This document shows, piece by piece, positions 19,089 to 27,992 of a stretch of 64,000 nucleotides of DNA. Source of the stretch: Paraglaciecola sp. T6c (GTDB lineage: Bacteria; Pseudomonadota; Gammaproteobacteria; Enterobacterales; Alteromonadaceae); contig NC_008228.1 in assembly GCF_000014225.1 (NCBI RefSeq), forward strand, positions 2,480,001 through 2,544,000, in the 5' to 3' direction. The notes beneath the pieces are model-generated. The model was not told where the DNA came from and made no database searches. It saw only the letters and a list, made by a program, of their open reading frames with translations. Positions within the stretch are counted from its first letter, which is position 1. Each line of letters starts with the position of its first letter. A program made the translations under genes and the position numbers.

Positions 19089-20675
19089 TTAGTCTAAAGT
19101 GTGTGCTGCAAATGCGTTTCCGTCACTGCGAGGGTCGGTGGCAGCTGTTACCGTATTATCAGGTCGTTTAACAACCGCGCCAGCGTGACCCATTAACTCA
19201 TTACATGAATCAACCAGCGCAATATCATGACCTTTAGCTATGAGTTCGTTTTGAATAGTCTCTGCTAAGTCTTGCTCAATTTTCAAATTGTGACTCTCAT
19301 CCCCCCAAGTTCTGCCAAGTAACCAGCGACCTAAGCGAATAGATTCAGGCAACGACTTTTGCTGATAAATATAGCGCGCGAACAAGGCGGCTTGTGTTTG
19401 AGGTTGGCCTTCGCCGCCCATGGTGCCATAGCTTAAACGCCGACCGTCTTTCAGCTCAGCAAAGGCAGGGTTTAAGGTATGAAATGGTTTCATGCCTGGG
19501 GCCAGTTCTTGTAAGCTATCAGGGGTTAACGAGAATGATGTGCCACGGTTATTCCACACAATCCCCGTTTGTGGCGAGACAACACCACTACCAAATTCCC
19601 AGTAAATACTTTGGATGTAACTAACCATTCGGCCTTCACCATCACATGCTCCCATCCATATTGTGTCTCCGGGTTTCGCTTGATGTGGCCAAGGTAACGC
19701 GTGTTCAAGGGTGATGTCAGCTAGCATACTATCTAGTGATTCTGCCGATAGCAGGCTTTGCAAATCGACGTTCAAGCGACTGGCATCACCGACAAATTGA
19801 TTGCGCTTGATAAAGGCTTGCTTTGTGCACTCCACTAACAAATGCACAAACTCGGCTTCTGTTGTGGCCAAGTGTTGTACTTTATCGAATAAGGCCAGTA
19901 TTAATAACGAAGCAACGCCTTGAGTAGGGGCCGGTAAGTTGTATAAGGTACCTACGGATGTGGTTACCGAGAGCGGCTCAACAATTTTAGCTTCGTAAGC
20001 GTTAATATCTTCAAGGGTGATAGGGGAGCCCGCTGCGTGCAAATCTTCTGCTAACGCCTGGGCTATTTCGCCTTGGTAAAAATCCTGCAATCCATTTTCT
20101 GCTAATTTGTTCAAGGTTTTTGCGATGGTTGGCAGTTTTAGGATCTTCCCTTTTTTCAAACTCTTACCTTTGATCAAGAATTGTTCAAAGTGAGGGATGG
20201 TTGATAAGTCCTCGAATGTTTTTTCACTGGCGTCTTGCAAACTTTGTGTGACTTCAATACCCCATTCAGCTTGGCCTATCGCTGGGGCGAGTAGTTCACT
20301 CAGCGGCAGAGGTGTTTGCCATGTTTTACTGATCTCCAATGCTTTATGCCAACCTGCGACAGCGCCTGCCATGGTCAACGCGGCTTTAGAACCTCTTGAA
20401 GGAATAGCAGATTGCCCAGCGTAATAACTAAGAGTAGCGTTTTTACACGCCGTACCGCTGGCATCAATCGCTATGGGGGCTTTTCCGGGCTCACTGATTA
20501 ACCAAAAGCCGTCACCGCCCATGCTGTTCATGTGTGGGTAGACCACTGAAATAGACGCAGCAGCAGCCACCATGGCTTCTATGGCGGTACCACCATGTTG
20601 CAAGACGTTTTGTCCAACTTGACTCGCTGCGTAATGTGGCGCTGTAAATGCGACAGGTTTTGATGTGTTACTCAT
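19089..20675 (-). CDS. hpxW: Oxamate amidohydrolase-like Ntn-hydrolase (gamma-glutamyltranspeptidase family)
   Basis: 528 residues of the gamma-glutamyltransferase family, which self-cleaves before a catalytic Thr. T338 in GDTIWMGACD lines up with the nucleophile in the TTHxSVVD motif of classical enzymes; FGSGVV and NNRGTSFS follow as expected. There is no signal peptide, whereas true gamma-glutamyltranspeptidases are periplasmic, so this one is cytoplasmic. Klebsiella HpxW is such a protein and hydrolyses oxamate to oxalate and ammonia in ureide breakdown. The adjacent amidase and PucG/AllC genes make that role likely. It begins 2 bases after the amidase stop. Confidence 0.8.
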   Translation of the reverse strand: MSNTSKPVAFTAPHYAASQVGQNVLQHGGTAIEAMVAAAASISVVYPHMNSMGGDGFWLISEPGKAPIAIDASGTACKNATLSYYAGQSAIPSRGSKAALTMAGAVAGWHKALEISKTWQTPLPLSELLAPAIGQAEWGIEVTQSLQDASEKTFEDLSTIPHFEQFLIKGKSLKKGKILKLPTIAKTLNKLAENGLQDFYQGEIAQALAEDLHAAGSPITLEDINAYEAKIVEPLSVTTSVGTLYNLPAPTQGVASLLILALFDKVQHLATTEAEFVHLLVECTKQAFIKRNQFVGDASRLNVDLQSLLSAESLDSMLADITLEHALPWPHQAKPGDTIWMGACDGEGRMVSYIQSIYWEFGSGVVSPQTGIVWNNRGTSFSLTPDSLQELAPGMKPFHTLNPAFAELKDGRRLSYGTMGGEGQPQTQAALFARYIYQQKSLPESIRLGRWLLGRTWGDESHNLKIEQDLAETIQNELIAKGHDIALVDSCNELMGHAGAVVKRPDNTVTAATDPRSDGNAFAAHTLD

Positions 20676-20677
20676 TA

Positions 20678-21895
20678 TTATTCATTCTCTAAAAGCATGC
20701 GTGCGATTTCGATTAACTGTTTGTCATGATTTTTTTGGCCAATTAATGAAAATCCAATAGGCGCCTGCGGGTTAATGGCTAGCGGAATATGTAACTGAGG
20801 TAGACCACATAGACCTGCAATACAGGTAAGGTTCATCAGGGTATTCCGATAGGTGGCTAATTGTTCACTCGGCGTATTTATCAGTGGCGCGGCGCCGGGC
20901 GTTGTTGGTAAAAATATCACATCGCATTGACTAAATAGATGCTGGATGTGAGAAATAAATTCTTTTTGTTTTTTCTTTGCATTTTGCTGCTGATCTTCAG
21001 TGATAGTGGCACACCATTCGAATCGCTCTTGTATATCAGGAGCAAAGGTAGGTTTTAGCTCTGTTATCCACTGCCCATGGGTTTGCCAGATTTCATAGCC
21101 TTGCAAGATACGAAAGGTTCCGCTGGCCTGAGTTAATAAATCCGAAGATAAACCGGAGGATAAAGTGCACTGGCGCTTAACCATTCTATTGTACGCAGTA
21201 CCCAGTGTGTCAGAGTATTCACATTGGGCGGCTAACTCTTCAGCGAAGCCGATTTTAGCGTCTTTCACTGGGCAAGGTGTTTGGTCGTCGTCCTTGTTAA
21301 GCAATACCTGCGCGACCTTATCTAAGGTCGATAAATCCCGGGTTATCCAACCCACAGTATCAAAACTCGGTGCAAGGCTGACCATATGCTCACAGCTAAC
21401 ACGCCCATGCGTGGGGCGCAAACCAAACAAGCCGTTATAGCTAGCCGGTACACGTATTGAGCCACCGGTATCAGTGCCCAAACCTACTTGTGCGCTGCCT
21501 TCGCGCACAGCCACTGCCGATCCACTTGATGAGCCTCCGGGCAGTCTATCTGGTGCGGATATATTAAATGGCGTTCCGTAATGAATATTCTGGCCATTTA
21601 AGCTATACGCCAATTCGTCGGTGATGGTTTTACCGACTAAAGATGCACCGGCATGTAAAAGAGCGTTAACTGCAGGTGACGTTTGCTGCGGTGCAGGGTG
21701 GCTCGCTAACCAATCAGGATTCCCAGCGGTGGTGGGTAATCCCTTTATATGAAATAAGTCTTTAACCGCTAACGACACACCGTTGAGGGATGCATCGCTG
21801 CTTTGCTTGTCTTGGTCTGATTCTTGGCCTGGTTCTTGGTTTAGTTGTAATACGTATGGTGTCTGACTGATAAAATGCGATGCAGCGTTACTCAT
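20678..21895 (-). CDS. Amidase signature family enzyme (AtzE/HpxY-like)
   Basis: 405 residues with the Ser-cisSer-Lys triad of the amidase signature family: K45 in LAVKD, S122 in the GGSSSGS motif and nucleophile S146 in DTGGSIR. Coupling to the HpxW-like gene recalls the Klebsiella hpxWXYZ operon, where HpxY is an AtzE-type amidase thought to act on oxalurate-derived compounds. No small HpxX/AtzG partner and no HpxZ (DUF3225) gene are present, so the reaction may differ. It is the first gene of the run hpxW-tauE-pucG-allC and has candidate operators upstream at 21912-21944. Confidence 0.8.
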   Translation of the reverse strand: MSNAASHFISQTPYVLQLNQEPGQESDQDKQSSDASLNGVSLAVKDLFHIKGLPTTAGNPDWLASHPAPQQTSPAVNALLHAGASLVGKTITDELAYSLNGQNIHYGTPFNISAPDRLPGGSSSGSAVAVREGSAQVGLGTDTGGSIRVPASYNGLFGLRPTHGRVSCEHMVSLAPSFDTVGWITRDLSTLDKVAQVLLNKDDDQTPCPVKDAKIGFAEELAAQCEYSDTLGTAYNRMVKRQCTLSSGLSSDLLTQASGTFRILQGYEIWQTHGQWITELKPTFAPDIQERFEWCATITEDQQQNAKKKQKEFISHIQHLFSQCDVIFLPTTPGAAPLINTPSEQLATYRNTLMNLTCIAGLCGLPQLHIPLAINPQAPIGFSLIGQKNHDKQLIEIARMLLENE

Positions 21896-22245
21896 ATAAA
21901 CTTAGAAAGTTGACCAAATGGTCCTATATGAAACAAATGTTTCATCAAATAGTCAAGAGAAACATGTGTAATATTTACTATATCGGGATCATTATGCGCT
22001 GCATATAAAATTACCGCGATAAATCAGCGGCTAAAGAGCAATGGACTGAACCGAGAACGAGCCACAAGGCTTGAAACGAAATAGGCATAAATCATCGTTT
22101 ATTAGGTTGAGATCATACTGAGTGCGCGCTGCTCTTAGCGAAGAGGGCTACTCACAAGAGATGGGGACACCGCGCAGGCGCTACTGTGGATTGCGCCGCT
22201 TGAGGAAGGCCTCATTAAACCTGCACGGTTTCGTCGATACGTTAA
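21896..22245. other. Intergenic region upstream of the ureide operon
   Basis: The part next to the amidase (21896-21960) is AT-rich and carries two small inverted repeats. The rest, up to the fumarase stop, shows no convincing gene; a short open stretch at about 22140-22250 reads like protein in one frame but has no start or ribosome-binding site. Confidence 0.4.
21912..21944. promoter_or_regulatory. Two adjacent inverted repeats with AAAT centres, candidate operators
   Basis: GACC-AAAT-GGTC (21912-21923) is followed 5 bases later by TGAAAC-AAAT-GTTTCA (21929-21944), 17 to 49 bases upstream of the amidase start. TGAAA...TTTCA dyads are a known type of RpiR-family site, and an RpiR gene lies at 23799-24617, so it may control the ureide operon from here. 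Confidence 0.45.
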
Positions 22246-23655
22246 TTAAGTCATCGATTTTGGATCGAGTAATTTTTCAAGTTCCTCCCGAGGAATGTCT
22301 GTCATTTGTGCGGCAACATCAATGACTGGGCGTTTTTCCTCATACGCCGCTTTGGCAATCAATGCGCCTTTCTCATAACCCACTCTATTGTTTAATGCTG
22401 TAACTAATATGGGGTTCATGCTGATCGATTCGGCCATACGATCACTGTTGGCCCTCATAGTGACAATCGCTTTATGGGTGAGGGCGTTAATGCCGTTACT
22501 TAAGATGGAAATGCTGGTTAACAAGTTGTACCCAATAAGAGGTAGCATGGTATTTAGTTGAAAATTACCTGACTGGCCTGCAATCGTGATGCTTTGGTGA
22601 TACCCCATGACTTGTGCGCACACCATAGCCAAAGCTTCAGGTATCACGGGGTTCACCTTCCCCGGCATGATGCTACTTCCTGCTTGCAGTTTATCTAGCG
22701 CTATTTCCCCAAGTCCAGTCAGTGGGCCGCTGTTCATCCACCTGAGGTCATTGCATATCTTCATTAAGCTTACTGCCAGCGTATTGAGATGTCCGCTGAC
22801 TTCAACCGCTGTGTCTTGGCTGCTGATGGCAGAAAAATAATTATCCACTGGCATAAAACGCAGGCCAGTTAATTGACTTAAATGGCGACACGCAGTGGCG
22901 GCGAAATCCCGGTGGGTATTGATCCCAGTGCCGACGGCTGTGCCCCCTAATGCCAATGCGGAAATACGCGGTAATACTTCAATTAGACGGCTAATTGATT
23001 GTTGAATTTGCTTGCTCCAACCACTCAATTCTTGGCCCAGCGTAATCGGCATAGCATCCATTAAATGAGTGCGACCTGTTTTCACCGTATCTCGATACAA
23101 AATGCTTTTGGCATCAATGGCTGATTGTAAACTTTGCAATCCAGGTATTAAGTGCTGGCTTAGGGCTAATGTTGCGCTTACATGAATAGCGCTGGGGATA
23201 ACATCGTTTGAACTTTGCCCCATGTTAACATGATCGTTGGGGTGTACATGCCTGCCAAGTTTTCGTTCGGCTAAGGTCGCAATAACTTCGTTGGCGTTCA
23301 TATTGGTGCTGGTGCCAGATCCTGTTTGATACACATCCACCATAAATGCGTTATCGTGATCGCCTTGTGCAACCTCCATAGCAGCGCGCTGTATGTCGAT
23401 GGCTATTTCACTGTCTAAACCAGCCACTTCAGCATTGGCATACGCCGCGCTTGCTTTTAGTAACGCTAACGCATGAATGAACTCACTTGGCATGGGCGTG
23501 CCGCTTATTTTGAAATTATCTAACGCGAGGGAAGTTTGCTCTTTATATAGCATCTCGGGTGCTTGAGAGTCGCCAGATATGGTCTCGGATGATGAACTTA
23601 GTGAAGTTGGATGTTCTGGAGATGAATCAGCGTTCTTGTCACGTGGGCTATGCAT
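22246..23655 (-). CDS. fumC: Class II fumarate hydratase with extended N-terminus
   Basis: 469 residues of the fumarase/aspartase superfamily, with TGSGTSTNMNANEVIA, SSNDVIPSA and the signature GSSIMPGKVNP; the Gly in MPGK fits fumarase, where aspartase has Ala. It would interconvert fumarate and malate. About 35 Ser/Pro-rich residues precede the usual N-terminus. I keep ATG 23655 because AAGGA stands just before it, while the internal ATG at 23553 has only a weak site. It lies between the RpiR regulator and the ureide genes, but a role there is not clear; aspartase-like activity on another substrate is an alternative. Confidence 0.75.
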   Translation of the reverse strand: MHSPRDKNADSSPEHPTSLSSSSETISGDSQAPEMLYKEQTSLALDNFKISGTPMPSEFIHALALLKASAAYANAEVAGLDSEIAIDIQRAAMEVAQGDHDNAFMVDVYQTGSGTSTNMNANEVIATLAERKLGRHVHPNDHVNMGQSSNDVIPSAIHVSATLALSQHLIPGLQSLQSAIDAKSILYRDTVKTGRTHLMDAMPITLGQELSGWSKQIQQSISRLIEVLPRISALALGGTAVGTGINTHRDFAATACRHLSQLTGLRFMPVDNYFSAISSQDTAVEVSGHLNTLAVSLMKICNDLRWMNSGPLTGLGEIALDKLQAGSSIMPGKVNPVIPEALAMVCAQVMGYHQSITIAGQSGNFQLNTMLPLIGYNLLTSISILSNGINALTHKAIVTMRANSDRMAESISMNPILVTALNNRVGYEKGALIAKAAYEEKRPVIDVAAQMTDIPREELEKLLDPKSMT

Positions 23656-23798
23656 AGGTGTTCCTTACAGTACTGTAGGGGAATAAAAATTATCTACAGT
23701 AGACCTTGGTGTGAATAGACGGTTTTCAAGGGAGCAATTACTTATTTACTCATTGTCAGCCTCAAAGCCAAGCCATCATGCAGCCCACCACGTAGTCT

Positions 23799-24617
23799 TT
23801 AGCGCTTTTCTAGCTCGTCTAACTCTTCATACAAAGAAGAGATTTCACTGATGCGACGATCAGCGGTTTTATCAAGCAAGGTGAAGACTTGATTGCAGAT
23901 AATTGATATCACACTCATGGGCGCTGCATAGCTATCTAAGGCTTGCTCTTGCCCTAGTTGACAGATTATCAATTGCTTCACTTGATCAGCATAAATTTGC
24001 CCCGAGGGATCGGCTAATAAGGCCACGTTGTGGTGTTGAATTTTATCCAGTAAGGGTTTAAATATTTTAGGTCGGCGGCGAAAGCCAACCAGAATAACCA
24101 ATTCGTCTTCACTTATATCTCGTAATTCTTCACTTAAAGTTTGCCCTGGTTGGGGTAATAAGCGCACTTTGCTGCGGATCTGCAGCAATTGCTGCCTAAA
24201 ATGCAGTGCAACTGGGTAGCTATTGCGAAAACCAATGAGGGTAATTCGAGACGCCTGGCAAATAGATTGGATCAAGCCATTTAACTGAGTCTGATCAAGA
24301 TTGCTCCACGTCTGCTCTATGCGCTGGATCTCCCGATTAAGTGCTCCTCCCTGATCAGACTCCATATACATGGGGTAACCATTGGCGCGAAACGTGTTCA
24401 GCTCTTGTTTGGCGTCATGATGTGAGTCATAGCCTAATTGGCGAAAAAAACGACTCACCGTGGCTTTAGACGTTTGTGTCTTTTCGGCGATTTGCGCCAC
24501 AGAACAACTAAGAACATCTAACGGGGTATGCTGTAAATGATCGGCAATTAATCGGGCATTTGGAGAAAGGCCTTGATACTGCTGTTCAATGCGCTCAATG
24601 AAGGGTATTTTTGCCAA
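23799..24617 (-). CDS. RpiR family transcriptional regulator
   Basis: 272 residues: an N-terminal HTH_6 domain (about 1-77, with VAQIAEKTQTSKATVSRFFRQLG) and a C-terminal SIS domain (about 115-245, LIGFRNSYPVALHFRQQL and LVGFRRRP). RpiR proteins usually sense a phosphosugar, but in several bacteria they control nucleoside, amino-acid or ureide catabolism. It is the first gene of the minus-strand run fumC, amidase, hpxW, tauE, pucG and allC and is the natural candidate for their regulation. A 12-base palindrome TACAGTACTGTA lies at about 23667-23678, just before fumC. Confidence 0.88.
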   Translation of the reverse strand: MAKIPFIERIEQQYQGLSPNARLIADHLQHTPLDVLSCSVAQIAEKTQTSKATVSRFFRQLGYDSHHDAKQELNTFRANGYPMYMESDQGGALNREIQRIEQTWSNLDQTQLNGLIQSICQASRITLIGFRNSYPVALHFRQQLLQIRSKVRLLPQPGQTLSEELRDISEDELVILVGFRRRPKIFKPLLDKIQHHNVALLADPSGQIYADQVKQLIICQLGQEQALDSYAAPMSVISIICNQVFTLLDKTADRRISEISSLYEELDELEKR

Positions 24618-24904
24618 AATGTCGTGTTCATTATAATAAGTGGCTGTATAGCTTATACCAATTTGTTGTTATAAAGGAACCATTGCTCCACTCAGTTGCT
24701 CTTTGCAGCTTGAAGAATTCGCCCGGTAATTTGATCGATACCCTATAAATGACCATTAGAATTTTTGGTGTATTTGACGGCAATTGTATCCCTAGGTCGA
24801 TAAAACGCAGCTACCCTAACCACGCGATGATAGCGCTAAGAAAGCCATAAGGTTAAAATAGGCCATTGCATTCATATAGATACACCTAATAGAGAGCGTT
24901 CCTA

Positions 24905-25666
24905 GTGTTTGAAAGAGGATCTCAATTTAGCCCTACGATGGCAGCTGAGGGTTGGCCAAAAATCGTTATTTTAACAGGGGCAGGCATTTCAGCGGAATCA
25001 GGTTTGAAGACGTTCCGCGATAATAACGGATTATGGGAAGAGCATTCAGTACATGATGTTGCAACGCCAGAAGCCTTTGTTCGAAACCCTGAATTAGTCT
25101 ATCGATTTTACAACCAGCGCAGAGCGCAATTGCAAAGTGACAATGTAAAGCCGAATGCAGCACATATTGCACTTGCTCAATTAGAATCTGTATTACCTGG
25201 TCAAGTATTGGTGATTACCCAAAACGTTGATGACTTGCATGAGCGGGCAGGAAGTAAACATGTATTGCACATGCACGGTGAGTTATTATCTGCTCGCTGC
25301 TGCCATAGTCAACGCCGCTTTTCGATGAAAAACCAGTTTGATGGCAACAGCCGATGTAAATGTTGTACACCAAGCCAAAATATTAGACCGGATATTGTCT
25401 GGTTTGGTGAAATGCCCTTTTATATGCAGGAGATAGAGCGTTCAGTGCAAGAGGCCGACGTGTTTATATCCATCGGTACGTCAGGCAACGTTTATCCTGC
25501 AGCGAGTTTAGTGCAAATAGCGAATGAATATGGAGCACATACTGTTGAGTTGAACTTAGCGCCAAGTGAGGGGAACGATAATTTTTTAGAGGCGTACTAC
25601 GGTTTAGCCAGTGATGTCGTACCTAACTACATAAAAAATATATTAAGGGTAATTAAATGGAGCTGA
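24905..25666 (+). CDS. cobB: NAD-dependent protein deacylase (sirtuin)
   Basis: 253 residues of the Sir2 family. GAGISAESGLKTFR and TQNVDDLHERAG bind NAD, H124 in LHMHGEL is the catalytic His, and cysteines at 132/133 and 151-154 form a CobB-like zinc site. Y69 and R72 (FYNQRRAQL) match the Tyr/Arg pair that gives E. coli CobB desuccinylase as well as deacetylase activity. The start is uncertain: GTG 24905 has AGAGAG upstream, the ATG at 24938 has no site. The 3' end overlaps the LysE gene by 10 bases. Confidence 0.92.
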   Translation: MFERGSQFSPTMAAEGWPKIVILTGAGISAESGLKTFRDNNGLWEEHSVHDVATPEAFVRNPELVYRFYNQRRAQLQSDNVKPNAAHIALAQLESVLPGQVLVITQNVDDLHERAGSKHVLHMHGELLSARCCHSQRRFSMKNQFDGNSRCKCCTPSQNIRPDIVWFGEMPFYMQEIERSVQEADVFISIGTSGNVYPAASLVQIANEYGAHTVELNLAPSEGNDNFLEAYYGLASDVVPNYIKNILRVIKWS

Positions 25667-26292
25667 GTCTTTATTGGGGCGAGTTCTTAACAATCGCCGG
25701 GGTACACTTGTTGGCAGTGGCAAGTCCAGGTCCAGACTTCGCAATTGTGCTAAAGCACAGCATCAATTATGGTCGGCGCATCTCGATGATCACCAGTGTG
25801 GGCGTCGGCACTGCGATACTCTTGCATGTGACTTACTCTTTGCTGGGTATTGGTCTGCTGCTTAAAACGAACCCTTTGGTTTACACCATATTTAGTTATT
25901 TAGCAGCGGCTTATCTAGTCTATATCGCGATAGGCGCACTTAAAAGTAAGGCGCCAGATAACACTGCACCGGTGTCGGCCAACGTGACACAAAGCACCAT
26001 CAGTGACAAAAAAGCATTTGCTGTGGGATTTTTAACGAACGGATTGAACCCCAAGGCAACGTTGTTCTTTTTATCGGTATTTGCTGTGGCTGTATCAGCC
26101 GAAACGCCAAGCAGTATCAAATTGGTCTATGGATTGTATCTCGCAGTAGCTACAGGCGTATGGTTTTGCTTCTTGTCATATTTACTTGGCACGCGAAAAG
26201 TCCGTGCCTTTATTCGCCAATATAGCCATTGGTTTGACCGCATCATGGGGGGAGTTCTTTTGCTGCTGGCAGCAAAATTAGTCATGACGTAA
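25657..26292 (+). CDS. LysE family amino-acid exporter
   Basis: 211 residues and six predicted transmembrane helices of the LysE/RhtB family, with the hallmark AVASPGPDFAIVLKHSINYGRRI near the N-terminus and NGLNPKATLFFLSVF in the middle. It exports an amino acid or related metabolite from the cytoplasm. It starts inside the sirtuin gene (ATG 25657), so the two are co-translated. Relatives are homoserine/threonine or lysine exporters; the substrate is not readable here. Confidence 0.88.
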   Translation: MELSLYWGEFLTIAGVHLLAVASPGPDFAIVLKHSINYGRRISMITSVGVGTAILLHVTYSLLGIGLLLKTNPLVYTIFSYLAAAYLVYIAIGALKSKAPDNTAPVSANVTQSTISDKKAFAVGFLTNGLNPKATLFFLSVFAVAVSAETPSSIKLVYGLYLAVATGVWFCFLSYLLGTRKVRAFIRQYSHWFDRIMGGVLLLLAAKLVMT

Positions 26293-26392
26293 GTTAGATA
26301 AGCGCGCGTTGGCGTTCATCGTTGACGCGTCTATCTTCGCAACTTTTCTGCATTTCAGATAAAATAATTAAGTCGTAAGAGCAAAAGGCAAT

Positions 26393-27139
26393 TTGGTGGA
26401 ACAAAACAATAAAAACACACTGGGCGGTGACATTAATCAATCGTTGTCTGGCGATACGCAGCTTGATCTCAATGCATGCGTTAAAGAAGGCTGGTTACTG
26501 TCAAAACGTCACTTTTATCGTATTTTGCAAGGGGCATTATTCACCTTAGGCATGATCCTGCTATTACTGATGTTGATAGGTCGATTCGTCAGCATTGAAG
26601 AATTACAAAACCCGTCGGTGTCCCTCAGTTTCGGCCTAAACTTGCTTTTTACACTCATTACCACGCCGCTTATCACTGCGCTAATGATGATGGGGATTGG
26701 CCATAGCGTTGGCCTACAAGTAGCCTTTATGAACTTGGTAAAGCGAATGGCGGGGTCGGCTATGTTGATTTTCTGTGCTTTGATGCTAGGTGCTCTAGTC
26801 AATTTGGGATTGGGCTTATATATTTTGCCTGGGATATATCTGGCTATGTCCACCGGATTTACCCTAATTCTTTTGGTTGAGAAGAAATACCGACCCAGCC
26901 AAGCCATATTGGTATCAATGCGCGTGTTTAATCGCTATTGGTTGCCGTTGAGCCAGTTTTATATTGTTTCTTTTGTCCTCTTTATTGCAGGCCTGTTTAC
27001 CTTTGGTATTGCACTTGTTTGGATTGTGCCTTGGTACCTTCATACTAAAGGCGTGTTGTACCGTACTTTGTTTGGTGTTGAAGTCAGTGGCCAACCTTCG
27101 AATAAAACAGACAATAAAGACTCGGTTTTTTATGCATAA
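26393..27139 (+). CDS. Membrane protein of unknown function
   Basis: 248 residues with a polar N-terminal ~40 residues and about six hydrophobic helices, including LFTLGMILLLLMLIG, LLFTLITTPLITALMMMG, MLIFCALMLGALVNLGLG and FVLFIAGLFTFGIALVWIVPW. I do not recognise a named family, though it resembles integral membrane proteins with a glycerophosphoryl diesterase-type or DUF975-like helical arrangement. The start is TTG 26393 or GTG 26396, after AAAAGGCA. Its last codons overlap the start of bax (8 bases), so it is in the bax operon. Confidence 0.7.
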   Translation: MVEQNNKNTLGGDINQSLSGDTQLDLNACVKEGWLLSKRHFYRILQGALFTLGMILLLLMLIGRFVSIEELQNPSVSLSFGLNLLFTLITTPLITALMMMGIGHSVGLQVAFMNLVKRMAGSAMLIFCALMLGALVNLGLGLYILPGIYLAMSTGFTLILLVEKKYRPSQAILVSMRVFNRYWLPLSQFYIVSFVLFIAGLFTFGIALVWIVPWYLHTKGVLYRTLFGVEVSGQPSNKTDNKDSVFYA

Positions 27140-27992
27140 CACCCATAAAACATATCAAAAATTTCGATATTTTGCAGTCGCATGTGGCCTGTTCGCCATT
27201 ATGTATATTGCCGATGATTATTTTAAAAACCAATTACCTGATACTGCACTGCAACTCAGTGACGATGAGATGCGTATTTTAATTGATGATATTGGCCGGC
27301 AGTCTAAGGCGTCTCCTCATTCCCTTGAGGCCAAAAAAATCCCGAACTTCAAAAAATATGATGACGTCATTGAGAAGAAGCGTGCATTTTTCGCCTATTT
27401 ATTACCTGAAATACAACATCAAAATACGGTAACATTGATTAAGCGCCGCGCGGTCAAAAGCATCGCCCAACAACTTGAAGCGCATCATACTTTAAGCCCC
27501 TTTACTGTTAAATTGCTGAAAAATATGCGACGCGAGTACAAGATTGACAAGGGATTGACAGATCTTCAAGCGACAGCAGTGTTGCTGCATCGGGTAGATA
27601 TGATCCCCCCTGAGCTGGTGCTCATTCAAGCGGCTAACGAATCAGGATGGGGCACATCTCGCTTCGCCAGAAAGGGCTATAACTTCTTTGGCTTGTGGTG
27701 TTTTAAAAAAGGTTGCGGTTTTGTTCCTAAGCGCAGAAATGAAGGCACTGTGCACGAAGTGGCAAAATTTAAAGACTTATCCCACGCAGTTAAAACCTAT
27801 ATCAGAAACCTAAACCGACATTATGCTTATAAGGAACTACGGGATATTCGCGCTGACCTCCGCGCTCAAGATAAAACAATTACCGCTAGCGCGTTAGTGC
27901 ATGGCTTGCAAAGCTATTCAGAGCGCGGCCAAGATTATATCGATGAATTATTAAGCATGATGAGAGTCAATAAAGAGTACATGAATTTATGA
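27132..27992 (+). CDS. bax: Bax family glucosaminidase-domain protein
   Basis: 286 residues from ATG 27132, chosen because the N-terminal signal-anchor (FRYFAVACGLFAIMYIA) starts there and the longer frame from 26964 lies wholly within the upstream gene. The C-terminal glucosaminidase domain carries the catalytic Glu in LIQAANESGWGTSRFA and the NFFGLWCFKKGCG motif of E. coli Bax. It probably cleaves peptidoglycan at the cell surface. It overlaps the upstream membrane protein by 8 bases and the next gene by ATGA, forming a three-gene operon. Confidence 0.9.
   Translation: MHNTHKTYQKFRYFAVACGLFAIMYIADDYFKNQLPDTALQLSDDEMRILIDDIGRQSKASPHSLEAKKIPNFKKYDDVIEKKRAFFAYLLPEIQHQNTVTLIKRRAVKSIAQQLEAHHTLSPFTVKLLKNMRREYKIDKGLTDLQATAVLLHRVDMIPPELVLIQAANESGWGTSRFARKGYNFFGLWCFKKGCGFVPKRRNEGTVHEVAKFKDLSHAVKTYIRNLNRHYAYKELRDIRADLRAQDKTITASALVHGLQSYSERGQDYIDELLSMMRVNKEYMNL

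Noticed and set aside
22140-22250. Protein-like frame (ending LLWIAPLEEGLIKPARFRRY) before the fumarase stop
   Set aside because: It has an in-frame stop just upstream, no start codon with a ribosome-binding site and no recognisable family; more likely chance or a very short remnant.
26964-27131. N-terminal extension of Bax
   Set aside because: The extra 56 codons lie inside the upstream membrane-protein gene in another frame; ATG 27132 gives the normal start.
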